Source: Candidatus Nomurabacteria bacterium
Lineage (GTDB): Bacteria; Patescibacteriota; Saccharimonadia; Saccharimonadales; Saccharimonadaceae
Direction: 5' to 3'
Assembly (NCBI GenBank): GCA_031262565.1
Contig: JAISHL010000004.1
Coordinates: 1 to 15,123, forward strand
DNA: 15,123 nucleotides
In this document: piece by piece, positions 8,418 to 15,123 of the stretch
Numbering within the stretch: the first letter of the stretch is position 1
Layout of the letters: each line of letters begins with the position of its first letter
Made by a program: the position numbers and the translations under genes
The notes under the pieces: model-generated
Seen by the model: only the letters and a program-made list of their open reading frames with translations
What the model was told of the DNA's origin: nothing
Databases searched by the model: none

Positions 8418-8968
8418 GATTTTTCTCCTTCCTTACATTTTAACATATTTAGCAATAGTTTGACGGCTGTTCTAGGTGATTTGGCGATGAAAAATTTAGC
8501 CGTCCGTCGTTCATCTAAAAAATCCAATTCTGCCACGCGATCCGTCCAACCGCCAAATCCCGTAACCAGAACTACTGGTTTACTCATACGATAAGCGACA
8601 CAAAGCTCTTGTAATGTTCCCGCGCCGCCACCGATTGATATGATTCCATCCGACATTCCGACTAACTGCGATGGTCCACGAAAAGCCGAATCCCCAGTGA
8701 TAACTTCGATGTCGACAAAGTCGTTTGATTCGCCTCGCCCCAATCCTGCAATCTCCGCGGCGACGATACCGCCAGCCGATTTTGCCCCGCGGCCGACTGC
8801 TTCCATGACACCGCCCTTACCCCCGTTAATAACGATCGCGCTATTTTTAGCAAGCTCTCGTCCGATTTCTTCCGCCGCAGTAAACATTTTGATGTTTGGT
8901 TTATCAAAATTATATTCCTCAGTTCCCGCTGACCCTATCACACCGATTTGCAATTTTTTACGCATCAT
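8414..8968 (-). CDS. LOG/SLOG-superfamily Rossmann-fold protein (TIGR00725-like)
   Basis: This 184-residue protein has the Rossmann-like fold of the LOG/DprA-related SLOG superfamily, which includes cytokinin-riboside 5'-monophosphate phosphoribohydrolases and presumed nucleotide-binding proteins. Visible motifs are an N-terminal beta strand and Gly loop (IGVIGSAG, 8-15), GGKGGVMEAVGRGA (49-62) and GGGAGTLQE (113-121), the counterpart of the PGGxGTxxE active-site motif. The GGG replacing PGG favours the small TIGR00725-type branch over true LOG enzymes, so substrate and reaction are uncertain. Two in-frame ATGs adjoin (8968 and 8965); GGAG is 4 bases from the first and 7 from the second, so the second may be the true start. 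The gene overlaps the upstream phosphoribosyltransferase and downstream hisS by up to 4 bases each, marking one transcription unit. Confidence 0.85.
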   Translation of the reverse strand: MMRKKLQIGVIGSAGTEEYNFDKPNIKMFTAAEEIGRELAKNSAIVINGGKGGVMEAVGRGAKSAGGIVAAEIAGLGRGESNDFVDIEVITGDSAFRGPSQLVGMSDGIISIGGGAGTLQELCVAYRMSKPVVLVTGFGGWTDRVAELDFLDERRTAKFFIAKSPRTAVKLLLNMLKCKEGEKS

Positions 8969-9555
8969 TTTTCTCCATTCTGAATTAAGTTACGCATTTC
9001 CTCTGCCGATTTATCAAAGTATCGTTCTAACAAAGTGTCCAGAACACCCGTTTTATTAGCCATTAACGCATCCAGCGAATTCAGTGGCGTTTTTTCGCCG
9101 TTTTTGTTTGCATAAATCACTGCCGCGCGAATATCATTCAAGCCGATTTGCTTACGCGTGCGCTTGCTCTGGTATAATAATCCGATCAGGGCAGTCTCGG
9201 TCGGATTACCGTCAATCGCCAATTTATTTTTTACTTCACTGAGGGTTTTCCCTGTTACTGCAACGTCGTCAATCAAGATTGGGCGCGATATAGTTAGTTC
9301 AGGTTCGCCAACTGTCAAGATACTTTTTAGCCGATTACGATTCCAGTCAGTCGTCGTGACAGAGATAATCGGTGTATCTGATTGAATCATTTGCGCAAAT
9401 CGCCCGCCGCTACCGCCGACACCGATTAGTCGCGTTAATTCGTCTGGTGCGATTTGTTCGATTAGCTTTCGCGCGACTAATCCCATATCAGCACAGATGA
9501 ACTGACCTCCCGCTAAAATTCGCCAATTCTTCAATTTGCCCCACAAAATCCGCAC
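8965..9555 (-). CDS. Phosphoribosyltransferase domain protein (main part, probably frameshifted)
   Basis: This is the body of a type I phosphoribosyltransferase, a fold that usually transfers or releases a base on phosphoribosyl pyrophosphate. The PRPP-binding loop ILIDDVAVTGKT (93-104 of this frame) is canonical, and GVGGSGGRFAQ (45-55) fits the pyrophosphate-loop position. The base or target is not identifiable. The frame can begin only at a GTG (9555) with no ribosome binding site, and its first ~14 residues look out of frame. A better N-terminus, with a strong AAGGAG site, lies in the other frame at 9670-9488. The two would join at a single-base shift, best placed at the four-base A run 9515-9518 (+ strand), giving a ~234-residue protein. 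The 3' end overlaps the next gene by 4 bases. Confidence 0.82.
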   Translation of the reverse strand: MRILWGKLKNWRILAGGQFICADMGLVARKLIEQIAPDELTRLIGVGGSGGRFAQMIQSDTPIISVTTTDWNRNRLKSILTVGEPELTISRPILIDDVAVTGKTLSEVKNKLAIDGNPTETALIGLLYQSKRTRKQIGLNDIRAAVIYANKNGEKTPLNSLDALMANKTGVLDTLLERYFDKSAEEMRNLIQNGEK

Positions 9556-9670
9556 TGGGCGGTGTTTCGGTTAAAATCACGTTGCTATTATCCGAAAAAC
9601 ACATTTGCACTGCTCCGTTTTTGCTCATCAAGCAATCGTTAAATTCACGCGTGTTTTTAATATTTTCCAT
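9488..9670 (-). pseudogene. N-terminal fragment of the frameshifted phosphoribosyltransferase
   Basis: Sixty residues begin at an ATG with a textbook AAGGAG site (9677-9682) six bases upstream. The frame runs to FVGQIEELANF and then leaves the family-like sequence before stopping at 9488. Removing one base from the run at 9515-9518 continues it as ANLAGGQFICADMGLVARKL into the phosphoribosyltransferase body. I read this as the true start of that gene, interrupted by a frameshift that is real, an assembly or sequencing error, or bypassed by ribosomal slippage. A separate 60-residue gene is less likely. Confidence 0.6.
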
Positions 9671-9975
9671 AAAATTCTCCTTAAACTTAGTTGATTTTAC
9701 GCTGGTATTGTAATTATTTTCCTGCGTTTCGTTTTCTAAAAAAACTTAAAAGCGCCGAGTGACTGGCGCTTGTTTTTATCTTAGAGAATCACAAAACTGC
9801 CAGTCAGCTCGGCAAAACATGGGCGTGAGTTCGTGAAAATGAAATCATAATTAGAATAATAACACAGTTTTTTATAAAACGCAAATGGATAACTGTTTTT
9901 ATTAAAATTCTACATACTCTATGCTAAAAATCAAACAACGCCCATCTCTGAGCGCCGTTTAACTAAAACACTAAG
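9671..9975. other. Non-coding stretch with terminators
   Basis: About 305 bases with no convincing gene. It holds the Shine-Dalgarno and presumably the promoter of the phosphoribosyltransferase-LOG-hisS cluster at its left end (TACAAT or TAAAAT on the - strand are possible -10 boxes without good -35 partners), the terminator at 9750-9776, and a weak imperfect hairpin (about 9937-9959) followed by T-rich sequence on the - strand, just after the surface gene's stop. ACAGTT (9864-9869) can pair with AACTGT (9891-9896) ahead of a T run on the + strand, but no + strand gene precedes it. The 9780-9860 part shows nothing I can name. Confidence 0.5.
9750..9776. terminator. Terminator downstream of the beta-helix surface gene
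   Basis: AAGCGCC (9750-9756) pairs with GGCGCTT (9765-9771) around an 8-base loop. The + strand continues as GTTTTT and the - strand as TTAAGTTTTTTT, so it can work in both directions. On the - strand it would insulate the phosphoribosyltransferase-hisS cluster from the surface-protein gene. Confidence 0.8.
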
Positions 9976-11568
9976 TTACATTCGCTTAGCTGTTTTCTTT
10001 CGCACTAATACTACCGCGCCAATTATCGCACCCAAAGCTATTATCGCCGAAATCAAGATCTTTGATTCTACTGCCATGGATCCGAATAATCCTGTCGCCG
10101 GTGCGTCTAGTATTGGATCGCTAGCTAAGTTTAGCTTGGTTGTCGAGATCACGATACCCGAAAACTTCACATCTTTAAGTTCGTAATTTCCCTCCGCGTC
10201 GGCGATAAATTCTTTGAGGAGAGTTACATAGCCCTCGTCATCGTAATGATATGCGTAGTATTTTTTGCCAGCTTCGAGGTTTGCAAGATTAACAGTTCCA
10301 GTTCCATGTCCGTTTGCGGTGATTAAGATTGCACTATCCTCAATATCTGCAAACCATACTGGAACTAAGCTGCGCAAATTTTCCGACAAGACCGTTGATT
10401 TTACTAATAGTAATTCGCCGCCTTCCGTTTTTACATCTGAATCGATTGGCGTTGCTTTGATAAATTTACTTACGTCGCTTGAAAATGTCCCGCCAGTAAT
10501 AAATCCTTCGGAGAATTGTTCAAGAAAATCCTCGGTGGTTACTATTGCGTCTAATCCCTTTGCGCTAGTGAAAGTTCCGCCACTGATTAAAACATTTGTC
10601 ATTGCCGTTCCCTCGCAGCCGTATCCGAAAATCGCATAGCCGTTATCGCTAGTAAATGTTCCACCGCTAATTGTTAGGTCGATATTTCCTGTATAGGCTG
10701 GCATATCTGATTCAACTTGAATCGCCGCACCTGTCGCCTCAATTCCAGTTAGGCTACAAACGCTACCTGCTTTCGGTCCTGTTGCTTTAAATGTTCCACC
10801 GTTGATTGTCCATTTTCCAGCTTTCATGCCAATAGCCGACTCAACGCCAGTAATAATCGCACCCGAGTCGATTGTCCAATCCGCATAACCCTCTGCAAAA
10901 ATTGGCACGCCAGTCGCGCTAATATTTGCCGTTTCGCCGATCGCAATTGTTATTGGATTTTCTATATTGTGAATTGTTCCGTTCGTGTAAACTCCCGCGC
11001 CCGTATTTCCCTCTTGGTCATTTAATCCAATGATCGTTCCATTTATAGTGATATTTACGCCATAAGCTACGCCACAATGATCGCCACTACAACTAGGATC
11101 GGTTTTTGATGAAACTTTAACACCAGCCCAACCTTGAAGTGTTACGCCATCATCGACTACTAATGACGAGTAATTTTGAGCTTCTGAACTATCAGAGCCT
11201 TTGAGTTGTATCACGCTGTCGTCTGGCGCGGTTTCGACCAAACTGCCTCTGCCAGTCAATACTAAATGTCCACCATCTATACTAAAGAATTTATCGGGCT
11301 TTGTGAGCGTATATCCATTCAAATCAATTGTCAGACTATATTCGCTCATTATAGTGATATAATCACTGCCAGTAAGAGCAATATCATTACTGAGCGTAAT
11401 TGTGTCGTCATCTGGACCAGCGTCAGCCTCTGCGATCGCATTCATAAAATCGTCAGCATTACCGACGGTTGCATCAATTGCATTCGCTGGGTCCGCCTTG
11501 AATCCGACAATCAAAGCCACACCCAAAGCTAACGTTAACCCTAAAATTTTTTTAATTTTCATCCCCAT
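9976..11568 (-). CDS. Secreted beta-helix-like surface protein with C-terminal anchor
   Basis: This 530-residue protein is predicted to be exported and held at the cell surface. It has an N-terminal signal peptide (MKIKKILG, a hydrophobic core, cleavage likely after ANA at 28-30). A long repetitive body contains DLNGYTLT (82-89) and four GGTF turns (257, 302, 330, 359; e.g. ISGGTFTS), typical of right-handed parallel beta-helix proteins. The C-terminus has APATGLFG (489-496), a hydrophobic segment (~504-522) and a basic tail (RKKTAKRM), an order like sortase sorting signals. No catalytic motif is evident, so adhesion or a structural envelope role is more likely than enzymatic activity, but that is inference. 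The second Met (11562) may be the true start because it is better spaced (9 bases) from AAGGGG. Its own promoter lies upstream. Confidence 0.85.
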   Translation of the reverse strand: MGMKIKKILGLTLALGVALIVGFKADPANAIDATVGNADDFMNAIAEADAGPDDDTITLSNDIALTGSDYITIMSEYSLTIDLNGYTLTKPDKFFSIDGGHLVLTGRGSLVETAPDDSVIQLKGSDSSEAQNYSSLVVDDGVTLQGWAGVKVSSKTDPSCSGDHCGVAYGVNITINGTIIGLNDQEGNTGAGVYTNGTIHNIENPITIAIGETANISATGVPIFAEGYADWTIDSGAIITGVESAIGMKAGKWTINGGTFKATGPKAGSVCSLTGIEATGAAIQVESDMPAYTGNIDLTISGGTFTSDNGYAIFGYGCEGTAMTNVLISGGTFTSAKGLDAIVTTEDFLEQFSEGFITGGTFSSDVSKFIKATPIDSDVKTEGGELLLVKSTVLSENLRSLVPVWFADIEDSAILITANGHGTGTVNLANLEAGKKYYAYHYDDEGYVTLLKEFIADAEGNYELKDVKFSGIVISTTKLNLASDPILDAPATGLFGSMAVESKILISAIIALGAIIGAVVLVRKKTAKRM

Positions 11569-11602
11569 TCACCCCTTCCCTTTAATTGTTGTAAACACAA
11601 CC

Positions 11603-11630
11603 ATGATACCATACATTTTGTTTGCGTCAA
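11603..11630 (-). promoter_or_regulatory. Promoter of the beta-helix surface gene
   Basis: On the - strand TTGACG (11630-11625) is followed after 16 bases by TATCAT (11608-11603), with TG one base upstream (extended -10, TGGTATCAT). Transcription would begin near 11596, giving a ~28-base leader containing the GGAAGGGG ribosome site. Confidence 0.7.
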
Positions 11631-11687
11631 ACATTTTTTTCAACAATTTTCGGACGCTTTTTGACGATTTAATGCGACTATAAAATC

Positions 11688-14042
11688 TTAGACTGCGACG
11701 AGTTTTTTACTCTGTCTGCGACTGATAACTTTTTGTAAAATAATGGCGGCGCTTACGCAAATTGCAGCGATAATCACCAAGAATATAATCGCGCGCCCAG
11801 AAATCACGTCGAGCTTGACGAAATCAGTAAACCAGCGTCCGAGAATATACGCCGACAGATAGAACCCGATCATTGAAGTCGTGAACAAAAACGCGCGAAG
11901 CTTACTGAATGGCAGACAAGCCTTGAAAACGCCAATCAGCGTGATCGTGCCGAGCGTGTAATACATCAGTGTGGTTGTTTCCATATTGCCCCAGCCTTGA
12001 ACTGTTGTCCAGATATAAATTGCCACCAAGCTCAATGTGACCATAATTGACTGAGGTAGAGCTTTTAGGAGTGAGCTTTTGAGGAATGTTTTAATAATTG
12101 GTCGCTTGTCGCCTTCAAATGAGATGAAGAACGTCGGATAACCTTCAAGCACCTGATCGATCACGGTAATTTGTATGGCGATAAATGGAAAGACGACAGG
12201 ATGACCAGTGATCGCGCTAAGCGCGCAAAGCGTCGCCACAAAGAACGAATACATGGTTTTAATGAAGAAGATTGACGAAACGCGGAACATATTATTAACA
12301 ACTCGTCGCCCCTCAAAAAGCACGTCAGGCAGTTCGGTAAAATTCGATTCTAAAAGCACGATATTGCCAATTTGCTTAGTCGCCGAATCGCCCTCTGCCA
12401 TAACGATTGACAGATCAGATTCACGGAGTGCTAAAATATCGTTCACGCCGTCGCCAGTCATTGCCACTGTTTTGCCAAGAGCTTTTAATTCTCGAACGAT
12501 AACGCGCTTCTGATACGGACTGACGCGCCCAAAAATCGCAGTATCAGGCACGACGGCGCGCAATTCATCATCATTCAAGCCCGAAACGTCCAAATATTTT
12601 TTATAATTTTCAAAGCCTGCTCGCTCGGCGATCTTTGACACGGTCATCGGATTGTCGCCAGAGATCACGCGCGTTTCAACTCCCTGCTCACGCAGATAAT
12701 CAAGCGTTTCTTTTGCGCCTTTTCGGATGCTATCTTCGAGGTTAATCATTGCCAGCGGTCGCACTCCTGTCAGGTCTTTTTTACTTGTTATGTCGTGCTT
12801 ATCGGAAATTCCTAGTCCCAGCACACGCAAGCCTTTTTTCTGCTGTTTAATAATTTCCTCTGGAACTTGCTCAAAAATTCGCTCTGGCGCGCCAAGAACA
12901 ATCATGCCAACGCCGTCCAAATGCACCGCGCCCCATTTGCGATCAGATGAAAACGGAATAGATTTGTCCGAATTATAATTCTTGTTTATCTCAAAAAAAG
13001 TCTTCAACGCTTCGTTTGTTGAATTATTGTCAGTGGTATTGCCGAGATAACTCCCCATGATTTCGGTGATATATTTTTTCGGATAGCTCGAATCTAACAT
13101 CTCAAAATCTCGCACGCGCAGTTTGCCGTCAGTTAGTGTGCCAGTTTTATCAAGACAAATCATATCAATGTGTGCCATCGTTTCAACCGAATAAATCTCT
13201 TGAACCAAGACTTTTTTGCGCCCCAGCTTAAACACCGCGGTAATCAGTGCGATAATCGTCAAGATCGCTAAGCCCTTTGGAAGCATGCCAATAAGTGCAG
13301 CCGCCGTTGATACGACAGAATTTTTCAAGCCGTCCTGACGCATGAGAAGCGCCTCTAAGAGCAAAATCAATCCCAAAGGCAAGATAACTCGGCTTGTAAA
13401 ACGGGAGATTACATTGATTGACCCCAGAATCTCGGAGTGAATCGGTTTGTGAGTTTTTGCCTCAATTGTGAGTTTTGTAACGTAATTGTCAGCGCCGACA
13501 TGTTTGACTTCGGCGTAACACTGTCCGCTCGTCACATAGCTTCCCGATAACAACTCGCCACCGCGTTTTTTTACGATCAGATCTGGCTCGCCCGTTAAAA
13601 GCGCCTCGTTTACTTCAATTGAGCCCTGCAAAATCGTTGAGTCGGCAGGAATTTGATCGCCAGCCACAAGTTTCAAAATGTCGCCAAGAACCACCGTGTC
13701 AGGATCAATGTGCTCCTCATTGCTATCGCGGACGACTTTAACTTTGTTTTTATTGAGCAGAGTCAATTTTTCCACGATATTTCGCGCGCGCAATTCAACG
13801 ACAATTCCAGAGGCGGTTCCGACCATAACGAAGACCATAAACAACGCGTTCGTGTATGATCCAACCAAAATCAACGCCGTCGCAATCAATGCATTAAGTA
13901 GCCAGAAAATGTTAAAAATATTATCAGCGATAATTCGCCAAACGGTTTTTTCAGATTTTACATCATAAAAATTAACTTTACCCTCTAATGTTAGCGCTTG
14001 AACCTCGCCCTGCGTCAAGCCAGCTGGAATTTTTTCATTCAT
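11688..14042 (-). CDS. Cation-transporting P-type ATPase, CtpE-like
   Basis: An integral membrane pump of 784 residues driven by ATP. Visible are the actuator-domain TGEP (150-153), the phosphorylation site DKTGTLT (Asp298), the nucleotide-binding FSSDRKWGAV (~364) and LGAPERI segments, SGDNPMT (461) and the hinge TGDGVND (529-535). Transmembrane helices occur at about 43-83, 217-270, and from 590 to the C-terminus. The N-terminal GLTQGEV, the VLVQEIYSVETMAHID stretch before the Asp site and the PTFFISFE motif resemble CtpE-type pumps, for which calcium transport is reported in mycobacteria. The M4 motif is PKGL (255-258), where P2-type pumps normally have PEGL; a Lys replacing the ion-binding Glu makes the substrate uncertain. 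There is no Shine-Dalgarno, and an extended -10 ends 9 bases before the ATG, so the mRNA is probably nearly leaderless. It lies between two surface-protein genes on the same strand, but each has its own promoter. Confidence 0.93.
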   Translation of the reverse strand: MNEKIPAGLTQGEVQALTLEGKVNFYDVKSEKTVWRIIADNIFNIFWLLNALIATALILVGSYTNALFMVFVMVGTASGIVVELRARNIVEKLTLLNKNKVKVVRDSNEEHIDPDTVVLGDILKLVAGDQIPADSTILQGSIEVNEALLTGEPDLIVKKRGGELLSGSYVTSGQCYAEVKHVGADNYVTKLTIEAKTHKPIHSEILGSINVISRFTSRVILPLGLILLLEALLMRQDGLKNSVVSTAAALIGMLPKGLAILTIIALITAVFKLGRKKVLVQEIYSVETMAHIDMICLDKTGTLTDGKLRVRDFEMLDSSYPKKYITEIMGSYLGNTTDNNSTNEALKTFFEINKNYNSDKSIPFSSDRKWGAVHLDGVGMIVLGAPERIFEQVPEEIIKQQKKGLRVLGLGISDKHDITSKKDLTGVRPLAMINLEDSIRKGAKETLDYLREQGVETRVISGDNPMTVSKIAERAGFENYKKYLDVSGLNDDELRAVVPDTAIFGRVSPYQKRVIVRELKALGKTVAMTGDGVNDILALRESDLSIVMAEGDSATKQIGNIVLLESNFTELPDVLFEGRRVVNNMFRVSSIFFIKTMYSFFVATLCALSAITGHPVVFPFIAIQITVIDQVLEGYPTFFISFEGDKRPIIKTFLKSSLLKALPQSIMVTLSLVAIYIWTTVQGWGNMETTTLMYYTLGTITLIGVFKACLPFSKLRAFLFTTSMIGFYLSAYILGRWFTDFVKLDVISGRAIIFLVIIAAICVSAAIILQKVISRRQSKKLVAV

Positions 14043-14051
14043 AACTTGAAT

Positions 14052-14060
14052 ATTTTAGCA
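14052..14060 (-). promoter_or_regulatory. Extended -10 promoter of the P-type ATPase gene
   Basis: On the - strand TGCTAAAAT (14060-14052) is an extended -10 box without a good -35. The expected start near 14045 leaves about three bases before the ATG at 14042, and no Shine-Dalgarno is visible. Confidence 0.6.
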
Positions 14061-14083
14061 TACATTGCGTGACTTTTGCGGCG

Positions 14084-14116
14084 AAAACAAAAATCCCTCG
14101 CGAATTTGCAAGGGAT
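14084..14116 (-). terminator. Terminator of the 306-residue surface gene
   Basis: Read on the - strand, ATCCCT (14116-14111) pairs with AGGGAT (14098-14093) around a 12-base loop that can add two inner pairs, followed by TTTTGTTTT. It ends the upstream surface gene ~25 bases before the ATPase promoter. Confidence 0.82.
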
Positions 14117-14136
14117 AAAATAGTTTTTTTGAGATA

Positions 14137-15057
14137 CTATTTTTCTGAAGCGCGCTGGCGAGCGATCATCCAAGCGATTACGCTTGCGAAACCAATTGCC
14201 GAGATTGCGCCAAGAATTGTAACATCTACTACGCTCTCAGCTTTCACTGTGTCGCCACCAAGACCTGTTGAAGGTGCTGCGATTGTAGTTTCTTCGTCGT
14301 CGGTGATTGCTGGGGTTAGAGGTAAAACGACATTGTTATTGTTGCCAGTATTCAAAGTGCTTTCATCTACCCAAGTTCCGTTATCTAATACATAAGTAGT
14401 AGTACCAACAATGATTTCGTCAGCAACGATTTTGCCCTTTAATGCATCAAAGTCAGTAGTATTGTTCATTGTGACAGTTTTTGCATTAAGCGAGAAGTTA
14501 TCCAAGTAAGCGATCGCGCCGCCAGGAAGATTTGCGCTGATATTTACATTGCTAAGATCTACGTTTTCAGCTTCTACTGCAATCTTTGTGGTATTTTGAA
14601 TACCTAATTTTGTCTGATTTGCGATTGCTGCGGTAGCGATTTTACCGATATTGAGCAAATCGTCTTCCGATAAGTCGTCGGCAAAATTGATATTTACGTC
14701 AGTGATTGCACCTGTAATAGCGCTTGGATCAAATCCGCCCACTAAATCAATCGCTGCTTGGATTTCTGCGATTTTAGCGTCTATACCCCACAACGCCCAT
14801 TCTGCGTCCGCAATGTTGAATGTAATTGTATCGACTGGATCGCAAGTCTCCCCATTTACAATAGCGGCAGACATTGCCGTTGGATCAGCAATGCTATTCC
14901 AAGTGGTATTATTTGCTATGTCAATAATCACCTGATTACCGTCGCATTTTACTATGCCTGGAATTAAATCTGTTGCCGCAAATGTTGATGCAACTGGGGC
15001 AAAACTCATCCCAAGTGTCGCAACTATACCTGCGCTAACTAATAAACTTTTCTTCAT
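14137..15057 (-). CDS. Secreted, membrane-anchored surface protein of unknown function
   Basis: This 306-residue protein begins with a clear signal peptide (MKKSLLVSAGIVATLGMSF, cleavage likely after STFA, ~27). The mature part has two Cys (Cys38 and Cys73) and an asparagine-rich, probably extended or beta-rich region (e.g. DLSNVNISANLPGG; TGNNNNVV) with no domain I recognise. A Thr/Glu/Asp-rich stalk leads to APSTGLGG (261-268), a hydrophobic helix (~277-299) and a basic tail (RQRASEK), closely parallel to the C-terminus of the surface protein at 9976-11568. An AAAGGA ribosome site lies 9 bases before the ATG. Upstream is a candidate promoter overlapped by a palindrome and an ACT trinucleotide repeat, which could switch or tune expression. 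A strong terminator follows, so it is a single-gene unit. Confidence 0.82.
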   Translation of the reverse strand: MKKSLLVSAGIVATLGMSFAPVASTFAATDLIPGIVKCDGNQVIIDIANNTTWNSIADPTAMSAAIVNGETCDPVDTITFNIADAEWALWGIDAKIAEIQAAIDLVGGFDPSAITGAITDVNINFADDLSEDDLLNIGKIATAAIANQTKLGIQNTTKIAVEAENVDLSNVNISANLPGGAIAYLDNFSLNAKTVTMNNTTDFDALKGKIVADEIIVGTTTYVLDNGTWVDESTLNTGNNNNVVLPLTPAITDDEETTIAAPSTGLGGDTVKAESVVDVTILGAISAIGFASVIAWMIARQRASEK

Positions 15058-15088
15058 TATTATACATCCTTTCTTATTAAAATTAATA

Positions 15089-15094
15089 ATGATA
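15089..15094 (-). promoter_or_regulatory. Candidate -10 box of the 306-residue surface gene
   Basis: TATCAT on the - strand (15094-15089) is the same -10 hexamer as at the other surface gene. It would start transcription near 15082, ~25 bases before the ATG. The expected -35 position (about 15112-15117) falls in the trinucleotide repeat and has no consensus match, so an activator or repeat-dependent activity is possible. Confidence 0.4.
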
Positions 15095-15108
15095 GTATGA
15101 TCATACTA
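15093..15108. repeat. 16-bp perfect palindrome in the surface-gene promoter
   Basis: TAGTATGATCATACTA is a perfect inverted repeat with no spacer. It overlaps the candidate -10 box and the spacer, where an operator for a dimeric regulator would act. It has no known name. Confidence 0.7.
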
Positions 15109-15123
15109 CTACTACTACTACTA
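15105..15123. repeat. ACT/TAG trinucleotide repeat, cut off by the window end
   Basis: At least six consecutive ACT units (AGT when read towards the gene) run to the last base, so the full length is unknown. They occupy the -35 region of the surface-gene promoter. Confidence 0.85.

Noticed and set aside
8414..8970. Alternative genetic code (UGA read as glycine)
   Set aside because: The ATGA and TGATG junctions place UGA at natural protein ends, directly at the next gene's start, so UGA acts as a stop.
9781..9900. A tRNA or small RNA gene between the terminator and the surface gene
   Set aside because: A GAGTTCG stretch recalls a T-arm, but no cloverleaf can be built, and the hairpins here are weak without a clear promoter.
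11569..11687. Strong terminator after the P-type ATPase
   Set aside because: T-rich runs are present but no convincing stem precedes them on the - strand; some read-through into the surface gene is possible.

Overview
The window looks like a chromosomal segment of a small-genome member of the Candidate Phyla Radiation, most likely Candidatus Saccharibacteria (TM7). That placement rests on the divergent but complete RNA polymerase beta' gene, compact gene packing, promoters set almost directly on start codons, and signal-peptide proteins with a C-terminal Pro-x-Thr-Gly motif and membrane anchor. It comes from recognition of the proteins, not from a database search. UGA is used as a stop codon (the PRTase and LOG genes end in TGA), so the UGA-as-glycine code of Gracilibacteria and Absconditabacteria does not apply.

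Layout. 1-4353 (+): the end of rpoB and complete rpoC, closed by a hairpin terminator. 4414-4740 (+): a small cysteine-containing protein behind a promoter whose spacer holds an AG dinucleotide run. 4741-4853: one palindromic repeat unit and a bidirectional terminator. 4854-6140 (-): trigger factor, divergent from a gene of unknown function with a degenerate phosphoribosyltransferase-like core (6216-7034, +); back-to-back promoters sit in the 75 bp between them. 7011-9670 (-): a tightly coupled cluster of a phosphoribosyltransferase that appears frameshifted, a LOG/SLOG Rossmann-fold protein and hisS. 9671-9975: non-coding, with a clear terminator. 9976-15057 (-): an envelope region of two secreted, membrane-anchored surface proteins on either side of a CtpE-like P-type ATPase.

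How the genes relate. The left half is core information processing: transcription (RpoB/RpoC), nascent-chain folding (Tig) and tRNA charging (HisS). The right half faces the cell surface and may serve contact with a host or neighbouring cells, but that is inference from signal peptides and anchors alone.

The most unusual signals are: (1) an RpoC that has lost the cysteines of both conserved zinc sites and has a rewritten trigger helix; (2) a 72-bp double-hairpin palindromic element inserted in frame in hisS, with an identical half-unit 2.9 kb away between genes; (3) three genes whose promoters predict leaderless or nearly leaderless mRNAs; (4) simple-sequence repeats in two promoters, suggesting expression switching by slippage; (5) a shared C-terminal APxTGL-x-G motif in the two surface proteins; (6) a probable single-base frameshift in the phosphoribosyltransferase.
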